The notes under the pieces are model-generated. The model searched no databases, was not told where the DNA came from, and saw only the letters and a program-made list of their open reading frames with translations. A program made the position numbers and the translations under genes. Below are positions 8,861-17,490 of a stretch of DNA of 64,000 bases, one piece after another. Every line of letters starts with the position of its first letter. The first letter of the stretch is position 1. Origin of the DNA: Streptomyces sp. NBC_00335 (GTDB taxonomy: Bacteria; Actinomycetota; Actinomycetes; Streptomycetales; Streptomycetaceae); NCBI RefSeq assembly GCF_036127095.1, contig NZ_CP108006.1, positions 1 through 64,000 of the forward strand, written 5' to 3'.

Positions 8861-9262
8861 TCAGGCGCTGCGCGGCTTGCGGCCCGCCGTCTTCTTCGCG
8901 GGCTGCTTCTTGGCCGCGGCCGTCTTCTTCGCGGGCAGGTCGTGGACGGTGGCGTCGGGGCCGCCGGTCCGCGCGGCCTTCGCCTCGCTGACGGAGCGTT
9001 CCAGCATGGCCATGAGGTCGACGACCTGCGCGGAGGGGGGCTCGGTTGCCTCGGCGGGTTCGGGGCGGGTGCCGGCTGCCTTGGCCTGGATCAGCTTCTC
9101 CAGCGCGTCGCGGTACTCGTCGCGCAGCTCGCTCATGTCCGTCCCGGAGAGGGTCTCGGCGAGCTTGATGGCGGCGTCGACCTCCTCCTCGGACACCCCG
9201 ACGTCCGGGACGTCGACCTGGGAGGCGGACCTGATCTCGTCCGGCCACCGAAGGCCGTGCAA
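8861..9262 (-). pseudogene. Ku C-terminal fragment
   Basis: The last ~133 codons match the C-terminal half of a Streptomyces Ku protein: LHGLRWPDEIRS, then the acidic linker VSEEEVDAAIKLAETLSGTD, the helix YRDALEKLIQAKAAG, VVDLMAMLERSV, and a Lys/Ala-rich DNA-binding tail (PAKKTAAAKKQPAKKTA). The Ku beta-barrel core that should precede it is absent; the open frame continues to 9640 with unrelated sequence. Ku with LigD carries out end joining, and extra ku copies in chromosome arms are common in this genus. Inferred to be a 5'-truncated paralogue. Confidence 0.65.
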
Positions 9263-9560
9263 ACGATCACTGCCCATCCAAGTCGCCCGGTGGTGATGTC
9301 TCCAGTCCTCGCACCGCGGACCAGGCGAGGCGGCGAGCGCGGCATCGGACAGAGCCCGGGACACGGGCGCGGGCTGCGCGGATGGTGGCGTCGCCAGGGC
9401 ATGCAGGGTGGCGTCCAAGAGGCGGCCCGCCGCGGTAGCGGACGGCTGTTCCTTCCAGGGGGTTGGTGAGGCAGCCAGGTGCTCGTCGAGGAGGCCGTAG
9501 CCCGCATGGTCGCGGATTTGGCCCCTACGGTGGGGGCGGCGATCCCGTCGTCTGGGACGG

Positions 9561-10280
9561 CTATCCCGGTACACGCAAGGAGGTGATCTGTATCCAGTCC
9601 GGGGCGAAGGTTCCCTCGGGCAGAGCCACCCAGTCGTCAAAGTCGTTGTCGCCGTCGACGGTCCCGATTAGTCCACGCCCAGACGCCCCGTAGTACAGGA
9701 TGCGACCGTCACCGAATGCGGTGATCTGCTTCCAGTCCGGAGCAAAGGGGCCTTCGGGGAAGACGGGCCCGTCGTGGAAGATGTTATTACTGCCGAGGGT
9801 ACAAACAACTCCGCGCCCACCTGCCCCACAGAACAGGAAACGATTCCCGCCGAGCCAGGTGATTTGCCTCCAGTCCGGAGCGAATTCCCCAGGGTTATAG
9901 ACACTGATTGTGTCCGGAGTGTTGTCGTCAGGAATTCTGACGAGATAAGAGTGCCCGTTCAAGTCCGCATAGAACAAGACGAGATCACCCCTGAGCGTGG
10001 CAACCTCCCTAAAGCCCAGACTGAAAGGACCCACGGGAGCCTCGGGGAAGGTGACCACGTCCTGGAGGACATTTTCGGCGTCGATTGAACCGATGCACGC
10101 ACGCCCCGACGCGCCCGCGTAGTGCAGGATGCAGTTGTTGCTGAGAGCGGTGATGAGTGTCCAATCCGGGGCGAAGGCCCCTTCGGGCAAAACCTCCACG
10201 TCGTCAAGGACATTGTTGGCGTCGATGGTACCGATGCATCCCCGCCCGGACGCCCCGTAGTACAGGATGCGCTCCGACAT
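9561..10280 (-). CDS. Five-repeat tachylectin-like propeller
   Basis: 239 residues, ATG 10280 with GGAAAGG 7 bases upstream. The protein is nothing but five repeats of about 47 residues, each built as ILYYGASGRGxIGTID, then an acidic NNVxDD turn, then LPEGxFAPDWxxIT. Five short blades with this Trp/Gly pattern match the five-bladed tachylectin-2 type lectin propeller. There is no signal peptide or anchor, so as read it is cytoplasmic. Sugar binding is inferred only from the fold resemblance. The third repeat is the most diverged. It stands alone, flanked by broken genes. Confidence 0.65.
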   Translation of the reverse strand: MSERILYYGASGRGCIGTIDANNVLDDVEVLPEGAFAPDWTLITALSNNCILHYAGASGRACIGSIDAENVLQDVVTFPEAPVGPFSLGFREVATLRGDLVLFYADLNGHSYLVRIPDDNTPDTISVYNPGEFAPDWRQITWLGGNRFLFCGAGGRGVVCTLGSNNIFHDGPVFPEGPFAPDWKQITAFGDGRILYYGASGRGLIGTVDGDNDFDDWVALPEGTFAPDWIQITSLRVPG

Positions 10281-10283
10281 CAC

Positions 10284-10639
10284 GTTGCCTTTCCGGCCTC
10301 ACCTCGGCTGCTCACTGCCAGACGGCACAAGTTGGCTGGAGCTGAAAAATTTTGGCTGACGTCCCGAATACTGGCAATGTGCGACACAACGTCACATTGC
10401 CGTGGGAGGGCGTGCAACCGTATAGCCGGAGAGGCTGGAAAAACCCAACCGGATCACCGGGCAGAACATCTCACTTCTCCGCCGGAAATCCGAACCCCTC
10501 GGCCTGTTCCGACAACCACAGCCTGCGCGACGGTCACTGGTCGCGAGTTCGGAGGGGGGAAGCACCTCGGTACCGGTGGCCGGCATCAGACTCTCCTTCA
10601 AGTATGGGCACGACACCCCGCAGTGTGCTAGTCGGGGCA
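10284..10639. other. Intergenic, no gene seen
   Basis: Stretch between the propeller gene and a lipoprotein remnant. No frame has a convincing start or composition. The first ~60 bases should contain the propeller gene's promoter on the minus strand. Confidence 0.35.
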
Positions 10640-10724
10640 CCCGCCGTCCTTGCCCTCCCCGGGCATGGACGGCTTCGCGTCGCTGCCAGCCGTCCCCCCG
10701 GACTGCAGCCCGCGAGCGCGCCGA
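10640..10724 (-). pseudogene. Lipoprotein signal fragment
   Basis: Reading leftward on the minus strand from 10724 gives VGALAGCSPGG, a lipobox with its lipidation cysteine. A frame change is followed by DAKPSMPGEGKDGG. The same start (VGVLAGCNPG, then DVKPSLSGEGKGGG) occurs in the broken DUF1524 lipoprotein gene at 11613-12312. This is therefore a second, shorter copy of that gene's 5' end. It is fused to the tail of an unrelated plus-strand gene. Confidence 0.5.
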
Positions 10725-10728
10725 CTAG

Positions 10729-11058
10729 GTCGACTACCGGGGCTACGCAAGCCTCCAGCAGGGCGCCACCGGCACCCACAAGGGCAGCTACAGCTACTGC
10801 TTACAAGGCATGCCACAGGCCGAGGCCCGCACCCACACGTTCCAAGGGACGCTCGACGACAACGGGCAGGCAACCGACACCACGGACGCCGACGCCCTGG
10901 TCTTCGCCCCCTGCGGCGAACAGTCCAACTTCAATATCAACACCGAACTGCTCACCGAGGTCGGGATCTCAGACCCGGCCACCACCAGCTACATGACGCT
11001 CGACTCCACCGACGACAGCGTCTACCACTTCACCTGGAAAGAGTGCGCAGCACCCTGA
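10729..11058 (+). pseudogene. DUF4360-like C-terminal fragment
   Basis: In-frame coding begins right after a TAG at 10726 (VDYRGYASLQQGATG onward), with no start codon before an internal ATG at 10810. It ends with the family's cysteine-bearing tail: LVFAPCGEQSNFNINTELL and VYHFTWKEC. DUF4360 proteins are secreted, disulfide-containing fungal/actinobacterial proteins of unknown role; the signal peptide and first half are missing here. The break lies at the junction with the minus-strand lipoprotein fragment, which points to a recombination scar. Confidence 0.5.
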
Positions 11059-11133
11059 TCCGGCAACCGCACAGCCCCCGGCTAGAAGGCGTCGCGACGC
11101 TGCGCACGGTTTGGGCGTGAGCCTGCGGAAAGG

Positions 11134-11170
11134 CGTAAGGGGCCGGCGCCATAGGCGCCGGCCCCTTACG
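11134..11170. terminator. 17-bp perfect hairpin
   Basis: CGTAAGGGGCCGGCGCC and its exact complement are separated by only ATA. This is the strongest inverted repeat in the left arm. It lies 75 bases after the DUF4360-like tail (plus strand) and 120 bases beyond the end of the 11290-11616 gene (minus strand), so it can serve as a bidirectional terminator. Confidence 0.65.
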
Positions 11171-11289
11171 TGCGGGCCGCGCGTCAACACGCTTCCGCTG
11201 GAAGCTGAGGACAGAGCCGCCAACACCCCGCTGGTTCGCGGGCAGATGCTCACGGCGGCCGGCCACGATGGGCGGGGACCTGGCAGTTG

Positions 11290-11616
11290 CTAGAGATGGG
11301 GGACTTCGGCGGCGCCACCTGCCCTGACGGCGCCGATGACCCGTTCGTGGAAGGCTGCGAGACCGCCGGTTGGGAGGGGGGCCGGGCTGCCGGTGAGGGT
11401 GTAGGACTCCTCCGCGCCGGTGTACTGGATCCGGACGTCCACGGTGCCGTCCGGGCCCGCCGTGGTGGTGACGCTGACGTCGCCGGTGATGACGCCGACC
11501 TCGTCCGTCATCACGCCGCCGGGACCCGCCTTCACGTGGTCGGTCAACGGGACCACCCCTTCCGGGGTGCCGCCGCGGTCGGGATCCGGGGCGTTGTCGG
11601 GCTGGTGGCCGGTCAT
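11290..11616 (-). CDS. Small acidic partner of DUF1524 gene
   Basis: 108 residues from ATG 11616, which overlaps the TGA of the upstream nuclease gene as ATGA, so translation is probably coupled. The N-terminal third is Pro/Asp-rich and flexible. The rest looks like a small beta-rich domain (EVGVITGDVSVTTTAGPDG, then DVRIQYTGAEESYTL). No signal peptide, so it stays in the cytoplasm while the nuclease is exported. The coupling suggests an immunity or accessory protein, which is inference; no known family is recognised. Confidence 0.55.
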   Translation of the reverse strand: MTGHQPDNAPDPDRGGTPEGVVPLTDHVKAGPGGVMTDEVGVITGDVSVTTTAGPDGTVDVRIQYTGAEESYTLTGSPAPLPTGGLAAFHERVIGAVRAGGAAEVPHL

Positions 11617-12312
11617 GAGCAGGTCTCCAGCATCTCGGTCAACTTCTTCTTCTCCGCCTCGGTCACCGTCAGCTGATAGGTGGCCTTCACGTTCGTCCAC
11701 GCCGTCGCGTACGTGCACCAGTACGCTTTCGCGGGTGGCTGCCACTCGTCGGGGCCCTGGTCGCCCTTGGACCGGTTCATCGCCGCGGACACCGCGAGGA
11801 GCTGGGGGCGGGTCAGGTCGTTCGCGAACTCCTTACGCCGCTCCGTAGTCCACGACCCGGCGCCCGACCGCCAGGCGTTGGCGAGTGGGACCAAGTCGTC
11901 GATGTCGAGCTTCCCGGCGTCGGTGACGGTGATCCCGTCGTAGACCGACACCCAAGTCCCGGAGACCGCCTTGCACTCGCTGCCGCGTTTCACCTCCTTC
12001 CCGGAGCGCTCCAGGACCACCTCGCGGGTGTCGCAGGCGTCGACCCTGGCCGGTCCAGTGCGTGGACTTCGCCCGGCTGTACCCCGTCATCGCCTGCTGG
12101 TTCGCGACCTTGAGTCCGGTGAGCTGGCCCCGGGCCACCGCCGTCGTCGACAAGCCCGGAAGCGCTGGTGCTCCCGGCGCACCCTGCCCACCGCCCTTCC
12201 CCTCACCGGACAGGGACGGCTTCACGTCACCTTCGGCGGCCACCCCCGGATTGCAGCCCGCGAGCACGCCGACGAACAGAACCGCCGCCACCACACGGCC
12301 ATCCAACCGCAT
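11613..12312 (-). pseudogene. Frameshifted DUF1524 lipoprotein nuclease
   Basis: The 5' part (12312 to about 12045) encodes a lipoprotein signal (VAAVLFVGVLAGC) and the first family block (MTGYSRAKSTHW). From about 12050 the homology continues in the next frame (RVDACDTREVVLERSG, then GTWVSVYDGITV, LDIDDLVPLANAW, FANDLTRPQLLAV and MNRSKGDQGPDEW) to the stop at 11613. One single-base slip would restore a full gene, so this could also be a sequencing error. The family histidine of the HxxP core reads D-D-L-V-P here, so the usual DH is changed to DD and activity may be lost anyway. Confidence 0.7.
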
Positions 12313-12324
12313 CTGACGATGCAT

Positions 12325-12760
12325 AAATACCCCAAAACATCTTGAAAAGTACCTCCGCGACCCTACCCACCGCGCCTACCCACGATGACCACCCCGGCAC
12401 GCACCGAACGAAGCCCACTACGCCCGCCGCTTTGACGCCGCCAGCACCAGCTACGGGCCTCAACCCATCGAAGGACTTCACCCGCAGCCGCCCCCGGCTC
12501 AGCTCAGAAGCCGGTGAGCTTGTCGGCCTTCGGGACCGCAGTCGTCCTGCGCGCGTGCGCCCTCGCAGCCGCTCGTCCGGCCGCCCGCTGGCGGGTGAGG
12601 GGGCATCCGACCTCTGGGCGCGGCCGCCACCATGATCAATCTCACCGGTTAAGCGCCGTACGGCTACTACTCGCCCCCGGGCGATTCGCATGCGGTCGGA
12701 CAGAGGTGGGAATAGCCCAGGTACTCATGTCCGCAGCATGAGCAATCCTCGGGGGGAATC
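12325..12760. other. Intergenic, no gene seen
   Basis: Open frames on both strands are Arg/Pro/Ala-rich and lack start signals. The region separates the divergent lipoprotein nuclease and a small membrane-protein gene, and should hold both promoters. Confidence 0.4.
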
Positions 12761-12973
12761 ATGACGGATGACCGTCTCGGTGCGGCCAGCCCAGCTCGCC
12801 GCACCCGGCGCCAGAAGATGACGGCTTGGTTTAGCCTCCATCCGATAGGGATCGTCCTATGGGGCTTTTTGCTGCTGGTGGTGGTGCTCGGCGTGATTGT
12901 CGCGAACACCTACCACGGCACGGGCGAGCCGTGCCAGGGCAACGTCGGGGCCTGCCATCCCATGCCTCGTTGA
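12761..12973 (+). CDS. Small single-span membrane protein
   Basis: 70 residues, ATG 12761 with a strong GGGGGGA 3 bases upstream. A basic N-terminus (RRTRRQK) precedes one transmembrane helix (about 28-48, GIVLWGFLLLVVVLGVIVA) and a short tail with two cysteines (EPCQGNVGACHP) that would lie outside the membrane. Function unknown. The good ribosome binding site and positive-inside pattern make it credible despite its size. Confidence 0.6.
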   Translation: MTDDRLGAASPARRTRRQKMTAWFSLHPIGIVLWGFLLLVVVLGVIVANTYHGTGEPCQGNVGACHPMPR

Positions 12974-13013
12974 TCTTGCCGAACTGGCCAAACTCAGACC
13001 GGGATCCCGCCAG

Positions 13014-13382
13014 CTAGACCCGGCCCACAGCAACGCCCGCTATGCGCAGGGCCACATCGGCTGTCGCCTGTGCCAGCTCTGCGGTCGACCGGCTTGGATC
13101 GCCGCGGCGCGTCAGGACTGCCCCTTCGACGAGGGTGAATAGGAGATCCCTGCGCATCCTGAGCGAGGCTTCGTTTGCTCCGAGTTCGCGGCCAGCTGCG
13201 GTGTCGTTCAACAGCTCAAGGTAGGCGTCGCGTAGAAGGTTTCGCAGGGCATGAAAGCGCGCGTAGCTGGGGGATGTACTCGACTGGTCGCGGCGTAGCT
13301 CGCTGATCGAGGCGCGGCGGGAGCTGGTGCGGTTGATGTCCGGAGTGGTGCACGGGCAGGGCTGATCCGGACTCCTTTCCAT
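13014..13382 (-). CDS. Hypothetical helical protein
   Basis: 122 residues from the ATG at 13382 (MERSPDQPC); the open frame continues to 13499. The N-terminal third is Ser/Arg/Pro-rich and probably disordered. The remainder is helical (FHALRNLLRDAYLELLNDTA, then RRDLLFTLVEGAVLTRRGD and LAQATADVALRIAGV), which recalls the ligand-binding half of TetR-type regulators, but no DNA-binding helix is present. It may be a truncated regulator; the identity is unsure. Confidence 0.4.
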   Translation of the reverse strand: MERSPDQPCPCTTPDINRTSSRRASISELRRDQSSTSPSYARFHALRNLLRDAYLELLNDTAAGRELGANEASLRMRRDLLFTLVEGAVLTRRGDPSRSTAELAQATADVALRIAGVAVGRV

Positions 13383-13559
13383 GACTTGGGTGGGGTATGC
13401 CGGTCTCCGTTTGGCCGGATGCGTCGGTCGGCGTGCTGCGTCATCCCTACTGGGAAACGAGGTGCCGGAGCGAGGCCGCAGGAAGAGAATCACGGGCATG
13501 GCCCGCTCCTTCTTCGAGTACCCCCGTCACCGATCGCGAATACGTTCAGTGGGTGCGCC

Positions 13560-13771
13560 GGCATCCGCCGAGCTCGCTGCTGCCATTGATCGCGGATGTC
13601 AGCTCTCAGCGGCCGACGAAGACCGCGTGGGCGTAGGACCGCACTGGCCGGTACCGCCCGTGGGGTCTCGCTGACGCGGCGTGGATGTCGCTGGTTCGCG
13701 GCAACGAGCACCGGCAGAGGAAGGCGACCGGTGCCGACCTGACCGAGATCCTGGCCCAGTACACGGCTCTG
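13560..13771 (+). pseudogene. Unidentified gene remnant
   Basis: Protein-like but frame-broken: VQWVRRHPPSSLLPLIADVS in one frame, then WGLADAAWMSLVRGNEHRQR and TGADLTEILAQYTAL in another. There is no start. It collides tail to tail with the minus-strand acetyltransferase fragment near 13771, consistent with a deletion junction. I do not recognise the family. Confidence 0.25.
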
Positions 13772-14157
13772 CAGCCCCAGGGTGTCGAAGGCAGGCTCAG
13801 GACGGCGACCGCGGTCTCGGTGGCGTACCCCTTGCCCTGGTGGGCGGGGTGGAAGAGGTAGCCGATCTCGCCTGGCGGCGTTGCGTGCTGAGCAGGACCA
13901 GTTCGACCTGCCCGATGACAGTTCCCGTGCCCGGCTCGACGACCGCCAGGCTGAGACAGTCCCCGTCCCAAGCCAGTTCGGCCTCCCGAGCCATCTGCTC
14001 CACCACCCCCGGACGTCCTCCGCCCGCGCGGCTCCCACCGCATGAACCGGGCGACGTCGGGCCGACGCTGGTAGTCGTAGACGTACTCGGTGCCCTCGGG
14101 CCGGAACGGGCGGAGTATCAGCCGGGCGGTGGAGATGTGGGATTCGATGCGGAGCAT
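13772..14157 (-). pseudogene. GNAT acetyltransferase, frameshifted, truncated
   Basis: Starts MLRIESHISTARLILRPF, a typical RimJ/RimL-like N-terminus (STARLxLRPF). Homology then changes frame twice: VVEQMAREAELAWDGDCLSL and LAVVEPGTGTVIGQVELVLL in a second frame, then PGEIGYLFHPAHQGKGYATE (the acetyl-CoA-binding loop Q/RxxGxG/A) back in the first. The gene stops at FDTLGL, with the last ~50 residues of the family missing. Dead gene. Confidence 0.6.
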
Positions 14158-14299
14158 CGGGCGATGCTCCCCGGGCCGCTCCGGTCCGCCCGATCCGCAA
14201 GATTCCAAAAAAGATTCGGATCCGAGGTCACGCAGCAAGCCCCTCACAGGCACTCACCCTTCGACAGCGTGCCGCAGACGATCGATCGGAGCCCCAGCG

Positions 14300-14548
14300 A
14301 TGGCGGAGTACGAAATTGCAGCCCTCACCGTCGGGGCCGGATACCTCGTGAGTGTGCTGCGGACCTGGATCCGCGTACGCGGCCACACCACCATGGCTCG
14401 CACGCGCAGCAGTCACCGCAGCGAGATGGTCCGGGGCCTGCCGAGCGGCAGTCGCGTCACGGATGAACACGACAAGATCACCGTTGAGGTCGGGAATCCG
14501 CAAACGGTCGAGAAGCAGGGGGGAAACAGTGTCACCGTGGGTGTCTGA
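14300..14548 (+). CDS. Small protein upstream of WhiB-sigma
   Basis: 82 residues, ATG 14300. A short hydrophobic helix at the N-terminus (IAALTVGAGYLVSVL) is followed by a basic segment and a polar tail (KITVEVGNPQTVEKQGG). Its last 20 bases overlap the start of the WhiB-sigma gene at 14529, so the two are probably cotranscribed and coupled. It may be a membrane-associated accessory or anti-sigma-like peptide; that is a guess from position only. Confidence 0.5.
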   Translation: MAEYEIAALTVGAGYLVSVLRTWIRVRGHTTMARTRSSHRSEMVRGLPSGSRVTDEHDKITVEVGNPQTVEKQGGNSVTVGV

Positions 14549-15362
14549 CTGGTCGGGGCAGGCGTCCTGCCGGACCACCGACCCGGACGAGCTGTTTGTG
14601 GCATCCCAAGCAGACAACCGGTCGAAGGCGGTATGTACGGGCTGCCCCGTGCGGACGGAATGCCTCGCCGACGCACTCGACAACCGGGTCGAGTACGGCG
14701 TGTGGGGCGGTATGACCGAACGGGAACGGCACGCCTTGCTTCTCCGACGCCCTTCGGTCGCGTCGTGGCGCAGGCTGCTGATGACCGCGCGCACCGAGTA
14801 CGAGCTGAGTACCGGGACCCTGGTCCTGGAAAAGGGACAGCCAGGGCCGTCACAGGACCAACAGGGATTGTCCGAGGAACAGGAGCAGCGGTACGAGACC
14901 CTCTTCCGGGCCCGTTTCACGCCGACCGTCGCGTTCCTGATCGCCGCCGGCGCGGGAAGGCACGACGCCGAGGACGCTGTCCAAAGCGCTTTCGTGCAAC
15001 TGGCCCAGGCGTGGACATCGGTGACGCACCCCCAGGCCTGGCTACGAAAGACGGCGTGGCGGATGTGGCTGAAGGCCAAGGGGAAGGAAAAGACCTGGGC
15101 ATCGGACCCCGCCGACCTTCCCGACACGGCTGTTGCGGACCGGAGCGGCGACATAGCAGAACAAATCGACCTGGTGCAGCTGCTGCGGCAGCTCCCCGTT
15201 CTCCAGCGGACCGTCATGGCCTTCGAAATCGACGGATCCACACCGACGGAGACTGCGGAGGCCTTGGGAATGCCGGCGCCGAACGTCCGTCAGAATCTGG
15301 TCCGCGCACGTCGCAGCCTCGATCGCATGCTTCAAGAAGAGGACGCAGGAGGCGCACTATGA
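14529..15362 (+). CDS. WhiB-domain/ECF-sigma fusion regulator
   Basis: 277 residues from GTG 14529, with AGGGGGGAAA just upstream. Residues 10-75 are a complete WhiB-like domain: cysteines C14, C36, C39 and C45 (C-x21-CxxC-x5-C) and the GVWGG turn at 57-61, the set that binds a 4Fe-4S cluster. After a polar linker (about 90-120), residues 122-185 match sigma-70 region 2 (AEDAVQSAFVQLAQAW, then WLRKTAWRMW) and 215-270 match region 4 (LPVLQRTVMAFEIDG, then ETAEALGMPAPNVRQNLVRA). WhiB-like proteins normally bind region 4 of the housekeeping sigma; here the iron-sulfur module is tied covalently to its own sigma factor. Redox or NO control of promoter choice is inferred. Confidence 0.8.
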   Translation: MSPWVSDWSGQASCRTTDPDELFVASQADNRSKAVCTGCPVRTECLADALDNRVEYGVWGGMTERERHALLLRRPSVASWRRLLMTARTEYELSTGTLVLEKGQPGPSQDQQGLSEEQEQRYETLFRARFTPTVAFLIAAGAGRHDAEDAVQSAFVQLAQAWTSVTHPQAWLRKTAWRMWLKAKGKEKTWASDPADLPDTAVADRSGDIAEQIDLVQLLRQLPVLQRTVMAFEIDGSTPTETAEALGMPAPNVRQNLVRARRSLDRMLQEEDAGGAL

Positions 15363-15661
15363 GCAATTCGCCCAGGCGGAGCGCCGCCCGACCCCTGGAT
15401 GAAACGCTGGCCTTGGCCATGCAGCGTCTGACCAACGCCCTGACTCCGACCACGGATGTCGACAGCAGGCTGGCAGCCGCGCGCTACGCAGCCACGCTTC
15501 CCCCCGCACCCCACATCAAGACCAGCGTCGACAAGCTCCTTGAGCAGGGCCGACGGGAACTGCACGCGACGCTTGAAGCCACTACGGACGTCGAAAGCCG
15601 CTTGATCTTGGCTCTGAGTGAAATCGACCTGACCCCGCAGGACGACAGAACCAGCGAATAG
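15359..15661 (+). CDS. Third gene of WhiB-sigma operon
   Basis: 100 residues; its ATG overlaps the TGA of the sigma gene (ATGA), so translation is coupled. The sequence contains two similar halves: TTDVDSRLAAARYAATLPP and TTDVESRLILALSEIDLTP, each about 45 residues apart, which suggests an internal duplication. No membrane segment or zinc motif is present, so it does not look like a classic zinc anti-sigma, though position makes an anti-sigma or co-regulator role likely. Function unknown. Confidence 0.6.
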   Translation: MSNSPRRSAARPLDETLALAMQRLTNALTPTTDVDSRLAAARYAATLPPAPHIKTSVDKLLEQGRRELHATLEATTDVESRLILALSEIDLTPQDDRTSE

Positions 15662-16078
15662 GGAATCGGGGATAGGGCAGGCAGGCACATCGACAGTCCG
15701 GCACGGGGAGGAAGTGCCTACCGCCCCCGCCATACCCACTGTGCGGATCGCCCTCGCCAGCAGCAGGCAAGGCGTTCCGCCGACAGCTGGCCCAGCTCAC
15801 GCGCACACCCGCGGCCGCCAACAGCGAAGGGCGACCCCCGTCGGGGCACCGCAGGCCCCTGGGGGCCGAGGAGCCTCATGGGTACCGTGCTCCTCGACTC
15901 CGGCCGGCCGACCGACATCCAAGTCGATCTCCTCCCCGCGCCAGACCCAATCCGCTGATCACGGGCCGAGGCCGAGAACTCCGACGGCTGCGCCCGTCCA
16001 GCGGACCGGCGCAGCCGTCACGCCGATGGCCCCTCCATGCACGCCGCGGCGCAGCCGAGCGCCTGGCCGCCCTGCCCA
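15662..16078. other. Intergenic, no gene seen
   Basis: Nothing protein-like in six frames. It lies between the WhiB-sigma operon and the left inverted repeat at 16079. No convincing terminator hairpin was found after 15661. Confidence 0.4.
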
Positions 16079-17490
16079 GATGATCCGAACGAGACGGCCT
16101 AGGTTCTGCCTCTTTGGTCAGCGTCAGGTCCAGATGAGGATGCCCGCGAGGTGGAGTGCGCGCCTGGTAGGCGATGGCGATCTGGTCGGACGGCTGCGGG
16201 ATGACCGCCCGGATTCCCCGGCGCCGGAGCGGCAGCCCGCCGCGGGAGCATCCGAGGTTGTGCCCTGGGAGGGTTGCCCAGGGTGCGGCCGGTGTAGACG
16301 GAGTCGGCGTAGGCGGCGGCCGCGATGCGCCGTTCGGTCAGCCTGAGCGTGAGCCTTACGTGGCTTTCCGCTCCCGAGTCTTAGCGTGGTCCCATGACGA
16401 GGAGTCAAGACCTGGCGCAGCGAGCAGCCGTGGTGCTCTGAGTGACAGCGGCGCTAATGGCACCGGGAAACCTGGCCGGCGCATCCGTCGGGACGACGGC
16501 AGTCGGGCTGTCCCCGCGGCCTGATGCCCTCGTTTACATCGCCAACCTCCACTCCGACACGGTGTCGGTCGTCGACACCGGAACCGGCATGGTCGTGGAC
16601 AGCGTTCCCGTCGGGGACGGACCGGACAGCGTGGCCGTCAGCCCGGACGGCTCCCGCGTCTATATCACCAATTCCGCGTCGGACACCGTATCGGTGATCG
16701 ACGCCCGTACCAGGACGGTCATCGCCACCGTCGCTGTCGGTGACGAACCGAGCAGAGTGACGGTCTCTCCCGACAACCGGAACGTCTACGTCGCCAACGT
16801 CGGGTCGGACAACGTGTCGGTGATCAGCACCCGCACCCGTGCCGTGACGGACACCATCGCGGTGGGCGATGCCCCGCTGGGCGTGGCGGTGACACCCGAC
16901 GGATGCACCCTGTACGTCGCCAACGCCGCGTCCGGCACCGTCTCAGTGGTCCGCACCGCCACCCGAACGGTCACCGGCACCATCCCTGTCGGCAGCGGAC
17001 CGACCGCTCTGGTACTCACCCCCGATGGCCGCCGCCTGTACGTCTCCAACCTGACCTCGGACGACGTGTCGGTGGTCGACGTCCATGACGGCGCGGAAAC
17101 GGACCGCATCCCGGTCGGGGACCAGCCTGCGGGAATCGGGGTGCGACCGGACGGGCGACAGGTATACGTCGCCAACATCGGGTCCGACACCGTGTCCGTG
17201 ATCAGCACCCGCGGCCGCGCCGTCACGGAAACCGTCGCCGTGGGAGACGGCCCCAACGGCCTCGCCGTCGGCCCGGACGGCTCCCTCGTCTAACGTCAGC
17301 AACTTCGACTCGAACACCCTGTCGGTCATCGACACCTCGACAGCCCGCGTAACGAACACGGTGACCGTGGGTGGCGGGCCGACCGGCGTGGCAGCGGTAC
17401 AGGGAAAGCGGGCACGGCCCGAGGTCCGAACACCGATCCGGTGCAGCTCGCCTGAGCAAGGCACCGCTAGGCCGTTTCGTTTGGATCATC
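16079..17490. mobile_element. Segment bounded by 24-bp inverted repeats
   Basis: GATGATCCGAACGAGACGGC(CTAG) at 16079-16102 recurs in inverted orientation at 17467-17490, with 22 of 24 positions identical (the two differences are G/A). A transposase tail lies just inside the left repeat, ending about 20 bases from it, as expected for an IS end. The rest of the segment is filled by a YVTN propeller gene instead of a full transposase. It could be a decayed IS with cargo, or two IS remnants that happen to flank the gene. No target-site duplication is evident. Confidence 0.5.
16124..16350 (-). pseudogene. IS5-type transposase tail
   Basis: Two frames together give the end of a DDE transposase of the IS5 group: YTGRTLGN, then RGIRAVIPQPSDQIAIAYQA in one frame and RRALHLAGILIWT with a stop in the other. 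The start and most of the catalytic core are missing. It lies directly inside the left 24-bp inverted repeat. Confidence 0.5.
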
